From: Anaeromusa acidaminophila DSM 3853
GTDB lineage: Bacteria > Bacillota > Negativicutes > Anaeromusales > Anaeromusaceae
DNA length: 64,000 nucleotides
Assembly: GCF_000374545.1 (NCBI RefSeq)
Contig: NZ_KB894585.1
Span: forward strand, 1-64,000
Direction: 5' to 3'
In this document: piece after piece, positions 43,294 through 51,960 of the stretch
Layout: every line of letters starts with the position of its first letter
Position numbering within the stretch: the first letter of the stretch is position 1
The notes under the pieces: model-generated
Told to the model about the DNA's origin: nothing
Seen by the model: only the letters and a program-made list of their open reading frames with translations
Databases searched by the model: none
Translations under genes and position numbers: made by a program

Positions 43294-44871
43294 TTACAGA
43301 ACTCCTGTTTTCGGATCAAAGCGCGGCGTATCCGAGGGAGGTACATCTTGTAAACTTTTTTGCACTTCTAGAATTTCTTCGAGATGATTCATGAACAGGT
43401 CAATCAAAGCCGGGTCGAAATGACTGCCGCTGTGTGTGCGCAGATGTTCCAGGGTATGGTCGAGCGTCCAGGGGATTTTATAGCTCCGGCTGGAGCTGAG
43501 AGCGTCAAACACGTCGGCGATGATGGTAATACGAGCGTGTAAATGAATGTTGTATCCAGACAGGCCGTTGGGATAACCGCTGCCGTCAAAGTGTTCATGA
43601 TGTTGTAAGGCGATAATGGAGGCGGCGCGCAGCACGTCAAGGCCGGAGTGGCTGAGCATATCGTGGCCGATGATGGTATGGCGCTTCATGGAGTCGAATT
43701 CTTCCTCTGTGAGCCGGGCGGGTTTGTGCAATATGTTGTCAGTAATACCTAGCTTGCCGATGTCATGCATAGGCGCAGCCATTCGTAGCAGCTCTACTTC
43801 GGCTTCGTCCAAACCGTACCATTGTCCTAAAAGAGCGGAGTATTCTCCAACCCGGCGAACATGGTGCCCTGTTTCTTTGGAGCGAGTTTCCGCCGCTTCC
43901 ATGAGCAGGAAGAGCATTTCTTGGCGGGTGAGGTCCATTTGGTGGTGCAAATGGAGATTTTCAAAGGCCGCTGAAACATTGAGGCAGAAGATGTCTAGCA
44001 ACTGGCGGTCTAAATCGTTCATCGGCGGCGTACCTTCCATATAGATTAAATACGCGCCGGCAACCGGGCCCCGCCAGTAAAGGACAAAATGGTCAGCGGC
44101 GTAAACGCTGCGCTGTCCTTGCAAGGCTGGCTGCAATCGTTGCCGAACCAGATCGGTGATGTGCGGCGGCGCCGGATCGTTGGAGAAATGGCCTGTAGCC
44201 GCTAAAATGTGAAAGCCGTTTTCCTCTGAAGAAGCTGCGAAACTAGCTGTTTTGAGATAGAGACTGTTGCGATCTAAATAAAGTAAAGCTGATAATTGAG
44301 TTAAGACGCCTGCGGCAAAATTCTGTAGGGATTGGAGACGGAAAATTTCCGGTGATGACTGGACAATTTGTTCCAAGCCGTTTTTGTTGCGTTCAATGGT
44401 AATCAGATCCCGATAAGAACGCAAAGCAGTAATTAAAGTAGTGATCAGCTTTTGTGAAGTGAGTTCTGTTTTTTCCTTATAGTCGTTGATGTCATAGTCT
44501 ACAATGACCCGCGCTTCTGGGGCGTGACCGGGTTGTCCGGTGCGTAGAATGATGCGGACTAATTGGTTTTGCAGTTCCCTTCGGATGACATGTACTAATT
44601 TAAGGCCGGAGTCGACTTCCTCCATGACGACATCCAAAAAAATGACTGCGACATCATCGTGTTTGAGAAGAAAATCTCGCCCTTCCGCTGCGGAATAGAC
44701 ACTGTGAAACTGCAGAGGCCGTCCGGCAAAAGAAAAATTGCTTAATACCAGTTTGGTGACGGTGTGCACTTCTTCGTCATCGTCAACAATGAGAATGTTC
44801 CATGGAGGATGTTCGGTTTCGGGTGCAGCAGGGGGATGTTCATCGGCAAAAAGAAGTTCGTCTTCGTGCAT
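43294..44871 (-). CDS. Response regulator with DUF3369 and HD-GYP domains
   Basis: A 525-residue output protein of a two-component system. The receiver domain (about 25-150) has ILIVDDDEE and phosphoacceptor Asp80 in VIFLDVVMEE; a DUF3369 sensor-like region covers about 165-320; the HD-GYP domain covers about 325-500 with HDIGKLGI and HHEHFDGSGYPNGLSG. HD-GYP proteins degrade cyclic di-GMP, and the HD and GYP residues look intact. ATG at 44871 lies just after the stop of the upstream kinase, which is probably its phosphodonor. Likely outputs are motility or surface attachment; the pilus genes at 2.4 kb could be among its targets, but that is speculation. Confidence 0.92.
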   Translation of the reverse strand: MHEDELLFADEHPPAAPETEHPPWNILIVDDDEEVHTVTKLVLSNFSFAGRPLQFHSVYSAAEGRDFLLKHDDVAVIFLDVVMEEVDSGLKLVHVIRRELQNQLVRIILRTGQPGHAPEARVIVDYDINDYKEKTELTSQKLITTLITALRSYRDLITIERNKNGLEQIVQSSPEIFRLQSLQNFAAGVLTQLSALLYLDRNSLYLKTASFAASSEENGFHILAATGHFSNDPAPPHITDLVRQRLQPALQGQRSVYAADHFVLYWRGPVAGAYLIYMEGTPPMNDLDRQLLDIFCLNVSAAFENLHLHHQMDLTRQEMLFLLMEAAETRSKETGHHVRRVGEYSALLGQWYGLDEAEVELLRMAAPMHDIGKLGITDNILHKPARLTEEEFDSMKRHTIIGHDMLSHSGLDVLRAASIIALQHHEHFDGSGYPNGLSGYNIHLHARITIIADVFDALSSSRSYKIPWTLDHTLEHLRTHSGSHFDPALIDLFMNHLEEILEVQKSLQDVPPSDTPRFDPKTGVL

Positions 44872-44873
44872 GC

Positions 44874-46880
44874 TTAGATACCTCCTTCCGGATTGAGCGG
44901 GGCGGTAATAATGAATTCGGTTCCTTTACCAGGCGTGCTGTGGCAGAGAATAGTTCCTTTCAACTTAAAAACAACCAAGTTATAGACGATATGCAGGCCC
45001 AGCCCCGTACCTCCGCTGCCGCGTTTAGTGGTAAAGAATGGTTCAAATACTTTCTTCTGTACTTCTTCCGGCATTCCTTTGCCGTTGTCCCGATAGCGCA
45101 AAGTAAGTTGTTGCTCTTCTAAAGAAACGGCGATCTGAATGAGACCGGCTTCGTCCGGCTCGTAAGCGTGGACCAAGGTGTTCATGATGAAGTTGGTGAG
45201 AATTTGCCATAATGCGCCGGGGTAGATCGTGACATTAAGATCGTCAGGGCAATCAAGTTCAATGGTGTGCTTCGTTTTTTTCAGACGAGGCCGTAAACTC
45301 AGCAGCACTTCATGCAAATACGTGAGCATGTTGACTAGGCGTTTTTCTTCCACTTGCTGGTCAACGGCAGTTTGCTTGAATGTGCGGATAAGTTCCGACG
45401 CCCGGTTTAAATTACCAACAATGATTTCGCCGCTCTTAGCGCTAGTGTCAAGAAAATCTTCCAATTCCGAACGCTTCATTTGATTTTCCTTGAGCTTTTG
45501 CAGTAGTTCTTGGGTGCGTCCGGCCAAGAAGGAGGCAGCCGTGATGCTATTGCCTACAGGCGTGTTGATTTCATGAGCTACGCCGGAAACCAGTCCGCCC
45601 AGAGCAGCCATTTTTTCGGCTTCTACCAGATGGCCTCTGGCTTTTTGCAAATCATCCATTGTACGATTTAAGCTGTTGTTGGCCTCCTGTAGGGACTGGG
45701 TGCGCTCTTCTACTCTCTCTTCCAGATGCAGATTTAGCAGACGTATTTCATTTTCTACGCGCCGACGATGACGGATGTTGAAGAGTAAAGAAATGACCAG
45801 GATGGTTAGCAGCAGAATGACAGCGCTGACGCTCCAGACCAGGGTCCGGTTTGCTTCGTAGAAAGAAGGCTCCCGGAAAAGCACTTTGCTGCCAGGAGGA
45901 AGCGCTTCTACGTCCAAGCCGTGCGCGGTTAGTTGCCGATAATCAAAAGCATAACGATTCACAGATTCGCTAATGACAGGAAATTGGCTAGGCGCTTTGT
46001 TTTCAAAAATAATTTGCCGCACTAAAGAGCCGGCTTCTTTTCCTTGCGTATAGCCGCTGGTAAGCAACCCCCCAACAAGACCATGGCCGATAGCGGTATC
46101 CCAGAGGCCAAAAACTGGAGCGGCGCTTTCCTTAGCAACCAGTTGCAAGCTTTCGTCATTGGTGAACATACGCCCGTTGCGGTCTATGTTGAAAATAAGG
46201 TGAAGGATGATGTCGTCGGCAGAAAGCGCGTGCGCTGCTTGCAGCACTTCTTCCAGCGTGGCGTCGTCAAGGAGCTGATAGGAAAGCGTAGGCGGCAGGG
46301 CGGTCAACGCTTCCAAGGCCAAGCGACGGGTTGAGTGGCCTACTATGGTTCGATCTGTAATAATAAGCAGCTTTTTTGCATTCGGGCGTAAACGCAAAGC
46401 GGCTTGCAGAGTGCCAGCCACGTCAACCTTTTCTTCGACCCCTGTCAGCCAGGGGGTTGTTTGCAGCAGAGAAGGATCAAAATCATTAAGGCCGCAAAAT
46501 ACGATTGGCGTATGAGGGAATAAGTCTTGCTGGTGCTCTAAGGCAAACAGAAATGCATTGTCATCGGAAACCACCACTGCGCTTAATGGTAGATGTGCGT
46601 ATTTATAACGCAAGGAAGGGACCAAGGCATTCAAATACTCCTTGCCCCAAAAATGTTTTGTATCCAGATATTCAAAATAATAAGCAACCTCCGGATGTGG
46701 TTCTAATTCCTCCAACACACCGCGTTCAATATCGCGTACCCAAGAGAATTCAGGGCTGTACGAGTGGAGGAAAAGAACTCGGTGCAGGGGCGAAGCCGTA
46801 TCGGCTTGTTGGGCCCAACAAGGGGAAAAGGGAAGAAGAGTTACCAGTAAAAGCATAAGCAAGCGAGTCCCAAAGCTCAT
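44874..46880 (-). CDS. Histidine kinase with periplasmic ABC substrate-binding-like sensor domain
   Basis: A 668-residue membrane kinase. It has a signal peptide (about 1-23), an ABC_sub_bind-type periplasmic domain (about 30-335: [20 protein letters not shown] at its start), a transmembrane helix (about 350-370), a coiled coil (about 375-425), a phosphoacceptor motif [13 protein letters not shown] and a HATPase domain ([25 protein letters not shown]). The HEINTPVGN box places it with HPK4-type kinases. The fused binding domain suggests a small-molecule ligand. The HD-GYP regulator follows 2 bp downstream, so signal sensing and cyclic di-GMP turnover are likely coupled. AAGGAGG lies before the start. 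Confidence 0.93.
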   Translation of the reverse strand: MSFGTRLLMLLLVTLLPFSPCWAQQADTASPLHRVLFLHSYSPEFSWVRDIERGVLEELEPHPEVAYYFEYLDTKHFWGKEYLNALVPSLRYKYAHLPLSAVVVSDDNAFLFALEHQQDLFPHTPIVFCGLNDFDPSLLQTTPWLTGVEEKVDVAGTLQAALRLRPNAKKLLIITDRTIVGHSTRRLALEALTALPPTLSYQLLDDATLEEVLQAAHALSADDIILHLIFNIDRNGRMFTNDESLQLVAKESAAPVFGLWDTAIGHGLVGGLLTSGYTQGKEAGSLVRQIIFENKAPSQFPVISESVNRYAFDYRQLTAHGLDVEALPPGSKVLFREPSFYEANRTLVWSVSAVILLLTILVISLLFNIRHRRRVENEIRLLNLHLEERVEERTQSLQEANNSLNRTMDDLQKARGHLVEAEKMAALGGLVSGVAHEINTPVGNSITAASFLAGRTQELLQKLKENQMKRSELEDFLDTSAKSGEIIVGNLNRASELIRTFKQTAVDQQVEEKRLVNMLTYLHEVLLSLRPRLKKTKHTIELDCPDDLNVTIYPGALWQILTNFIMNTLVHAYEPDEAGLIQIAVSLEEQQLTLRYRDNGKGMPEEVQKKVFEPFFTTKRGSGGTGLGLHIVYNLVVFKLKGTILCHSTPGKGTEFIITAPLNPEGGI

Positions 46881-46902
46881 AGCGACGCCTCCTTATTTTT
46901 AT

Positions 46903-46987
46903 TCGGCCACTACTTTATTCGCAGCTTACAGCACGCCAGGCGAAAAATTTTCTTGCCGTGTCGGAGCGCTCATTAAAACATCGGCCT
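46903..46987. repeat. Family B element, internally deleted copy B4
   Basis: About 85 bp. The left end CGGCCACTACTTTATTCGCAG and right end CATTAAAACATCGGCCTC are kept, with subterminal CAGCACGCCAGG against CCGTGTCGG, but the AATAGCGCCGCTATT centre is missing. It lies just upstream of the kinase gene start, so it may be within its 5' untranslated region. Confidence 0.65.
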
Positions 46988-47040
46988 CATAGGGAAGTGA
47001 TGGTGCCTTAATTGGATTTTACGAGAGATTAACCGTCCCT

Positions 47041-47089
47041 CGTAACCCTCATTTGTACCCTCGAGTGACTCTGGTTCTTCTGTTCAACC
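47041..47089. repeat. Family A right-type arm, copy A8
   Basis: CGTAACCCTCATTTGTACCC onward, ending CTGGTTCTTCTGTTCAA, matches the consensus right arm. No left arm is present; the B4 element lies upstream, as B2 does before A6. The following T-rich tail (CTCTCTGTTACCTCTG) resembles the sequence after the right arm of A7. This, B4 and the rapZ promoter account for the 410-bp gap. Confidence 0.72.
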
Positions 47090-47220
47090 TTGCTTTTCTC
47101 TCTGTTACCTCTGTTTTTTCTGATTCTCTGTGTAAATCTTATAACTTCGCGCTCTTTCATTCTTTGTAATTTGTTAATTCGCTCAAAGAGTATCGTGAAC
47201 CTGCTAGTTTTCCCATTGCT

Positions 47221-47249
47221 TTGCCTTTTTTTAACTGATATTCTATAAT
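47221..47249 (+). promoter_or_regulatory. Promoter of the rapZ operon
   Basis: TTGCCT (47221-47226) and TATAAT (47244-47249) with a 17-bp spacer, 41 bp before the rapZ start. Confidence 0.6.
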
Positions 47250-47290
47250 ACTAGTTGAGATGATTCGTATGATGAGGGGGCGTAGGCAGC

Positions 47291-48187
47291 ATGGCAATGG
47301 AAGAATTTCGCCTGGTAATCATTACAGGTATGTCTGGCGCTGGTAAGACGCAGGCTGTGCGCGCCCTGGAAGATTTGGGCTATTTTTGTGTCGATAATCT
47401 GCCGCCGGCCTTGATTCCCAAGTTTGCTGAGCTTTGTTCGCAGTCGGCAGGGAAAGTCAGTCGGATTGCCCTAGTAGTGGATATCCGTGGCCGGGAGTTT
47501 TTCGATACGTTGGCGCAGGTTTTGGAAGAAATGGAAAAGCAAGGCCAGATTTATGAGGTTCTCTTTTTAGAGGCTTCGGACGAGGTTTTAATCCGGCGTT
47601 ACAAAGAGTCGCGTCGTCGGCATCCGTTGGCGGCGCAAGGGCGGGTCAGCGACGGCATTGTTCGTGAACGAGCAAGGTTGGAACCCATTCGCGGTAGGGC
47701 AACCCATGTGATTGATACTACCGGGATGGCGACGACAAAGCTGCGGGAAAAATTGACAAGCTTATTCGCTACAGGGGCGCAGATGCAGAGAATGTCCATT
47801 ACGGTGGTTTCTTTTGGCTTTAAGCATGGGCTGCCATTGGATGCGGACATGGTGTTTGATGTGCGCTTTTTACCCAATCCCTTTTATGTGGAAAATTTAC
47901 GCCGCAAGAGCGGGGTGACTCCCGAAGTAGGAGAGTATATTGCCAAATGGCCGGTATCACAGCAGTTTCAGGAGCGCTTATGGTCCTTTGTAGACTATCT
48001 AATTCCTCATTACGTCGACGAAGGGAAAAGCCATCTGATTATAGCCATTGGTTGTACCGGCGGAATGCACCGATCCGTGTATATTGCGCAGAAATTATAT
48101 GAACGGCTGCGCAATCATGGTTATAAAATTACGATTGAACATCGCGATATTCGGCACAACCTGCCGGAACCGGAAATGAAATGCTGA
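47291..48187 (+). CDS. rapZ: RNase adapter / nucleotide-binding protein RapZ (YvcJ)
   Basis: P-loop protein of 298 residues that binds nucleotides and, in Bacillus, affects competence; in E. coli it delivers a small RNA to RNase E. The Walker A is GMSGAGKTQ (about residue 14), followed by DNLPPALIPKFAEL and the C-terminal domain with KHGLPLDADMVFDVRFLPNP and GCTGGMHRSVYI. ATG 47291 follows GGGGGCGTAGGCAGC. It leads the conserved rapZ-yvcK-whiA operon; yvcK begins 9 bp downstream. Confidence 0.95.
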   Translation: MAMEEFRLVIITGMSGAGKTQAVRALEDLGYFCVDNLPPALIPKFAELCSQSAGKVSRIALVVDIRGREFFDTLAQVLEEMEKQGQIYEVLFLEASDEVLIRRYKESRRRHPLAAQGRVSDGIVRERARLEPIRGRATHVIDTTGMATTKLREKLTSLFATGAQMQRMSITVVSFGFKHGLPLDADMVFDVRFLPNPFYVENLRRKSGVTPEVGEYIAKWPVSQQFQERLWSFVDYLIPHYVDEGKSHLIIAIGCTGGMHRSVYIAQKLYERLRNHGYKITIEHRDIRHNLPEPEMKC

Positions 48188-48196
48188 GGTGACACA

Positions 48197-49558
48197 ATGG
48201 ATTTTTTGAAGTGGCTCTACCCCGGCATTCGCCTGAAACGTTGGTTTTTCTTATTTTCCTTGGGAACGATTTTAGTAAGCGTAGGAATGTCTCTGGTCCT
48301 AAACTACCAATATGTTGGTTATTTGGAAGAATGGCTATTCAAAACCGTCTATTTAGCGACGGGCAGCTATTACTATACAATTACTTTTTTGGCTGGTTTA
48401 TCTGTATTGGCGCTGGGACTTGGTTCTATGCTGTTTGCCACTAGACAGATTATTCGCTCCGTTATTGGCGCTCTGATCCCCGATGGATCGGAAAAGTTTA
48501 TAGATCGGATTTTTGCACAGCGCCGTTTAAAACGGGGCCCTAATATTGTAGTCATCGGCGGTGGTACAGGCTTATCTGTGTTGTTGCGAGGCATTAAAAG
48601 CGTAACAAGCAATGTTACGGCGATTGTGACGGTAGCGGATGACGGAGGCTCTTCCGGGCGAATTCGGGAGGATTTGGGCGTAGTAGCGCCAGGGGACTTG
48701 CGTAACTGCTTGGTTGCCTTAGCGGATACGGAACCGCTGATGGAAAAACTGTTTCAACATCGCTTTGGGGGACATGGCAGTTTGGCCGGACACAGTTTCG
48801 GCAATCTTTTTATTGCCGCTATGAATCAAGTCGTTGGCAGCGTGGAAGGCGCGTTGGCGGCATCCAGCAAGGTTTTGGCTGTGAGAGGGCGTGTTCTTCC
48901 TTCAACGGAAGCGCCGGTGCGCTTGCAAGCCGAATTGGCGGATGGAACGACGGTAGAAGGCGAATCTAATATTCCCTTGGCTGGGCAGGCGATTCAAAGA
49001 GTGCGTCTAGTGCCTGAAGACGCGGCGCCTGTAGCTAGCTCGTTACAAGCAATTCGCGAAGCGGATGCGATTTTGATCGGGCCGGGAAGCTTATATACCA
49101 GCGTGCTGCCAAACCTGTTGATACAAGAAGTGGCGGCGGAACTTAAAGCCAGCAAAGCAGCCAAAATTTATATCTGTAATGTAATGACCCAGCCGGGAGA
49201 AACCGACGGCTATACAGCCTCCGATCATGTCGAAGCGCTTCTTCAGCATGCAGGTGCAGGGATTTTGGACTATGTTTTGGTTAATGGTCAGCCAGTGGCG
49301 AAATCGCTGCAAAACGTCTACGCCAATCAAGGGGCGGCTCCGGTTGAGGCCGATGTGGAGCGGATTGAAAAGATGGGCGTAAAAGCGTTCCGAGCGGATG
49401 TTATTTCTGAAAGCGACGTGGTTCGGCATGACCCGCTGAAATTGTGCCGCACTCTTGTTTCGATTATCTACCGACTGCGACCGCATGCGGAGCACATGGC
49501 TCTTTTAGATCATTATCTTATCGCAGATACCTTGCGGGAACGCAAGGATGGCTGCTGA
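48197..49558 (+). CDS. yvcK: Gluconeogenesis factor YvcK/MgfK, membrane-anchored form
   Basis: A 453-residue member of the CofD-like family. YvcK binds UDP-sugars and is needed for growth on gluconeogenic carbon sources and for proper placement of a penicillin-binding protein in Bacillus. The core begins NIVVIGGGTGLSVLLRGIK (about residue 115), with TVADDGGSSGRIREDL and GDLRNCLVAL. Unlike Bacillus YvcK, it has two N-terminal transmembrane helices (about 17-38 and 55-80), so it is probably tethered to the inner membrane. ATG 48197 follows GAGGTGACACA; whiA starts 18 bp after its stop. Confidence 0.94.
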   Translation: MDFLKWLYPGIRLKRWFFLFSLGTILVSVGMSLVLNYQYVGYLEEWLFKTVYLATGSYYYTITFLAGLSVLALGLGSMLFATRQIIRSVIGALIPDGSEKFIDRIFAQRRLKRGPNIVVIGGGTGLSVLLRGIKSVTSNVTAIVTVADDGGSSGRIREDLGVVAPGDLRNCLVALADTEPLMEKLFQHRFGGHGSLAGHSFGNLFIAAMNQVVGSVEGALAASSKVLAVRGRVLPSTEAPVRLQAELADGTTVEGESNIPLAGQAIQRVRLVPEDAAPVASSLQAIREADAILIGPGSLYTSVLPNLLIQEVAAELKASKAAKIYICNVMTQPGETDGYTASDHVEALLQHAGAGILDYVLVNGQPVAKSLQNVYANQGAAPVEADVERIEKMGVKAFRADVISESDVVRHDPLKLCRTLVSIIYRLRPHAEHMALLDHYLIADTLRERKDGC

Positions 49559-49576
49559 CAAAAAGGAGGTACGGCA

Positions 49577-50554
49577 ATGGCGTCTTATGCGACAGAGGTC
49601 AAAAACGAATTGGCCCGCGTCCAGGGAGAGAGTGACTGTTGCCGCATTGCCGAGCTGGCTGCGCTTCTGCGTATGGGCGGAACATTACTCATCGGGGGCA
49701 ATAAGAATTTGGGCCTTACGTTTACTACGGAAAATGCGGCAGTAGCCCGCAAAGCGTTTTCGTTGATAAAAACGGGATTTTCTCTGGCGGTGGAGGTAGT
49801 GGTTAAACGTGGCCGCCGCTTGAAAAAAATGAATACCTATCAAATTAAAGTCGCCCCGGCGCCGGGCGTGAGAGAACTGCTGACCGCAGTGGGCTTTTGG
49901 AAGGAAGACGGCATTCACATGGTGAGGGACAGCAGCAGCTTTAGGCGGTCTTGCTGTCGCCGAGCTTATTTGAGGGGAGCCTTTTTGGGCGGCGGTTCGG
50001 TGAACCGGCCGGAAGGGGATTACCACATGGAGCTGGTAACCGACAATTACCAATTTGCTCAGTCGCTGACGAAGATCATGAAATACTTTGAGCTTCCTGT
50101 ACGTTTAACCGAGCGCAAGCAGTCGTATTTGGCTTATCTTAAGGATGGAGATGCAATTATTTCTTTTTTGCGTCTTATAGGAGCGCACAATGCACTGCTT
50201 TCCTTTGAAAATGTGCGCGTGGTCAAAGACGTACGCAATCAGGTCAATCGTTTAGTTAACTGCGAAACGGCTAATCTGCAAAAGACGGTGGAAGCGGCAG
50301 TGCGTCAAGTGGCCTGCATTCGGTATTTGGATGAGGCTGTAGGGTTGGAGAAACTGCCGGCTCATTTGAAAGAAGCCGCCCGCTTGCGTCTGGAGAACCC
50401 GGAAGCGCCTTTATCAGAACTGGTGGAGTTGTCCGGCGGGCAATTATCTCGTTCTGGTTTGAATCACCGTTTGCGGCGATTGGAAATGCTGGCGGAAAAG
50501 CATGGATTGCCGATGATTTCAACATCAACTCAAGGGAAGGGAGATACAGTATAG
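49577..50554 (+). CDS. whiA: DNA-binding protein WhiA
   Basis: A 325-residue protein combining a degenerate LAGLIDADG homing-endonuclease fold (about 1-215) and a C-terminal helix-turn-helix (about 225-310, LENPEAPLSELVELSGGQLSRSGLNHRL in outline). It controls sporulation septation in Streptomyces and chromosome segregation and division in Bacillus. ATG 49577 is preceded by AAAAGGAGGTACGGC. The stop TAG overlaps the GTG start of the next gene (TAGTG), so that gene is translationally coupled. Confidence 0.95.
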   Translation: MASYATEVKNELARVQGESDCCRIAELAALLRMGGTLLIGGNKNLGLTFTTENAAVARKAFSLIKTGFSLAVEVVVKRGRRLKKMNTYQIKVAPAPGVRELLTAVGFWKEDGIHMVRDSSSFRRSCCRRAYLRGAFLGGGSVNRPEGDYHMELVTDNYQFAQSLTKIMKYFELPVRLTERKQSYLAYLKDGDAIISFLRLIGAHNALLSFENVRVVKDVRNQVNRLVNCETANLQKTVEAAVRQVACIRYLDEAVGLEKLPAHLKEAARLRLENPEAPLSELVELSGGQLSRSGLNHRLRRLEMLAEKHGLPMISTSTQGKGDTV

Positions 50555-51660
50555 TGAATAACCAAGGCTGGAAGGCGGCGGTAGGGCTGCTTTTTCTTTT
50601 TGTTTTACTGCAGACGGGAGGGGTTAGCGCTGGCGCTGCCGCAGATGAGCGTACTTCCGTAGGAAATATGGAAGTATCTGCATTGCCGGAGTGGCCTGTG
50701 ACGGTGGAAAAAAGCGGCCCGACCCTTCTGTTTTCTGATAGTCCGGAACTGGCATCGAACGACGGTATTTTATACCAAGATACGGTGCAAGGAGACGTGC
50801 GCCTATTTTATCATCATGTAAACGACACGAAAAACTGGAAGCGCTTAGCCATTGTTGTAGAGAACCCAGGACCTGGCATGGCGCAGCTTCAGATCCAGCG
50901 GGCGGGCCAAGCAGGGCCTAGCCAGGATTATCTGGCGGTGGGCAAAGAAGTGCAGGCTCGTTATTTCCAAGGAACAGGGGCGCGCAAAGTAAGCATACCT
51001 GCTGGCGGTGCGGCAGAAATTCTTTCAGGAGAGAACGGTGTTTCTTTCCGCTATAATGAATTGCTTACAGGGATGATGGATTTAAAAGCGGATCGGCCGG
51101 TGCGAATCAAAATTGTCTTTTGTCCAATTGGTGCGGAAGCTATTGAATTTGCCTCATGGGCTCCGATTTTGCCAGCAGACCAATATCGGATGAGGGGAAC
51201 TTTTTTGCAAGCGGATCGTTTACTTACAGCCAAAAGCACCTATAATCCGCTTGATGACAATACGGTAGCGGTGACCTTAGCTGACAATTCTCAGGATGCT
51301 TTTGTTAAGGGCATTGATGCTACCGACGGAACAGAAACGGTTAATTACGGCAACTACGGCGTTATATACCAGTTGCGTTTGCCTACGGCTAATTCCGGCG
51401 GCGTAGCCCTGTATTTGAGTCCTCAAGGCGGTGAGTATGCAGGCTTTTTAGGCGTGCGGTATCAAAAACCGGCGGAGTTGGTGCTGCCGACTCCCATGGG
51501 ACAAACCGCCTTTGGTTCAGTAGGAGATTTTAGGCAAATTTCTCTGGTCGGGCGCTATACCAGCGGGCAAGACTTGTTTGTGCGCTTTAGTCCTCCAGGC
51601 GGCTCTAACTTGCCGGTGCGTCTGGTTTTGTCTCCCTATTGGCGTTCCGGCGGCGCTTGA
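50554..51660 (+). CDS. Secreted protein of unknown function, coupled to whiA
   Basis: Not recognised. The 368-residue product has a signal peptide (about 1-28: positive start, hydrophobic VGLLFLFVLLQ, then GAAADE) and an extracytoplasmic part that appears beta-rich, with many Gly, Gln and Pro and only one cysteine. Segments such as LFYHHVNDTKNWKRLAIVV and YGNYGVIYQLRLPT suggest beta-sandwich domains. It occupies the place after whiA where Bacillus has crh, but is not related to HPr. The start GTG 50554 overlaps the whiA stop. Operon context suggests an envelope or division role; this is inference only. Confidence 0.75.
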   Translation: MNNQGWKAAVGLLFLFVLLQTGGVSAGAAADERTSVGNMEVSALPEWPVTVEKSGPTLLFSDSPELASNDGILYQDTVQGDVRLFYHHVNDTKNWKRLAIVVENPGPGMAQLQIQRAGQAGPSQDYLAVGKEVQARYFQGTGARKVSIPAGGAAEILSGENGVSFRYNELLTGMMDLKADRPVRIKIVFCPIGAEAIEFASWAPILPADQYRMRGTFLQADRLLTAKSTYNPLDDNTVAVTLADNSQDAFVKGIDATDGTETVNYGNYGVIYQLRLPTANSGGVALYLSPQGGEYAGFLGVRYQKPAELVLPTPMGQTAFGSVGDFRQISLVGRYTSGQDLFVRFSPPGGSNLPVRLVLSPYWRSGGA

Positions 51661-51743
51661 GATTGGCCTCTTGCATCTGGAAGGCAAAGACGGTAGAATA
51701 GATAAAGCGATCATTTCCTGAAAAGACAAGGAGGGAAGAATCC

Positions 51744-51890
51744 ATGGCGAAACATATTGTGACTGTAAATAGTGCAGCCCTCAAGAAGACGGCATACACC
51801 GGCGGTTGCGGCGAATGCCAGACATCCTGCCAGTCGGCCTGCAAGACCTCTTGCACTGTCGGCAATCAGGTGTGCCAAAAGCAGAACTAA
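51744..51890 (+). CDS. scfA: SCIFF ranthipeptide precursor (six cysteines in forty-five residues)
   Basis: A 48-residue peptide beginning MAKHIVTVNSAALKKTAY, with six cysteines in the pattern CGECQTSCQSACKTSC and a last one near the end (NQVCQKQN). This is the SCIFF family, ribosomally made peptides almost universal in Clostridia and relatives, in which a radical SAM enzyme forms thioether cross-links to cysteines. Proposed roles include cell-density signalling and metabolic control. ATG 51744 has AAGGAGGGAAG upstream. The maturase gene follows after 70 bp, which contains a strong hairpin. Confidence 0.96.
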   Translation: MAKHIVTVNSAALKKTAYTGGCGECQTSCQSACKTSCTVGNQVCQKQN

Positions 51891-51907
51891 TTTACTAGCA
51901 AATGTCG

Positions 51908-51936
51908 GGCCTCTTGCCGCTGGCGGCAAGAGGCCC
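51908..51936 (+). terminator. Strong hairpin between the SCIFF peptide gene and its maturase gene
   Basis: GGGCCTCTTGCCGC and GCGGCAAGAGGCCC form a 14-bp perfect stem with a two-base loop, without a U-run. It could partly stop transcription or protect the peptide mRNA 3' end, giving more peptide than enzyme. Confidence 0.6.
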
Positions 51937-51960
51937 TATGACTGTTTGAAAGGAAAGACC

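Noticed and set aside
51772-51960. N-terminal extension of the SCIFF maturase by 63 codons
   Set aside because: It overlaps the SCIFF peptide gene in another frame and the intergenic hairpin; ATG 51961 has its own ribosome binding site.
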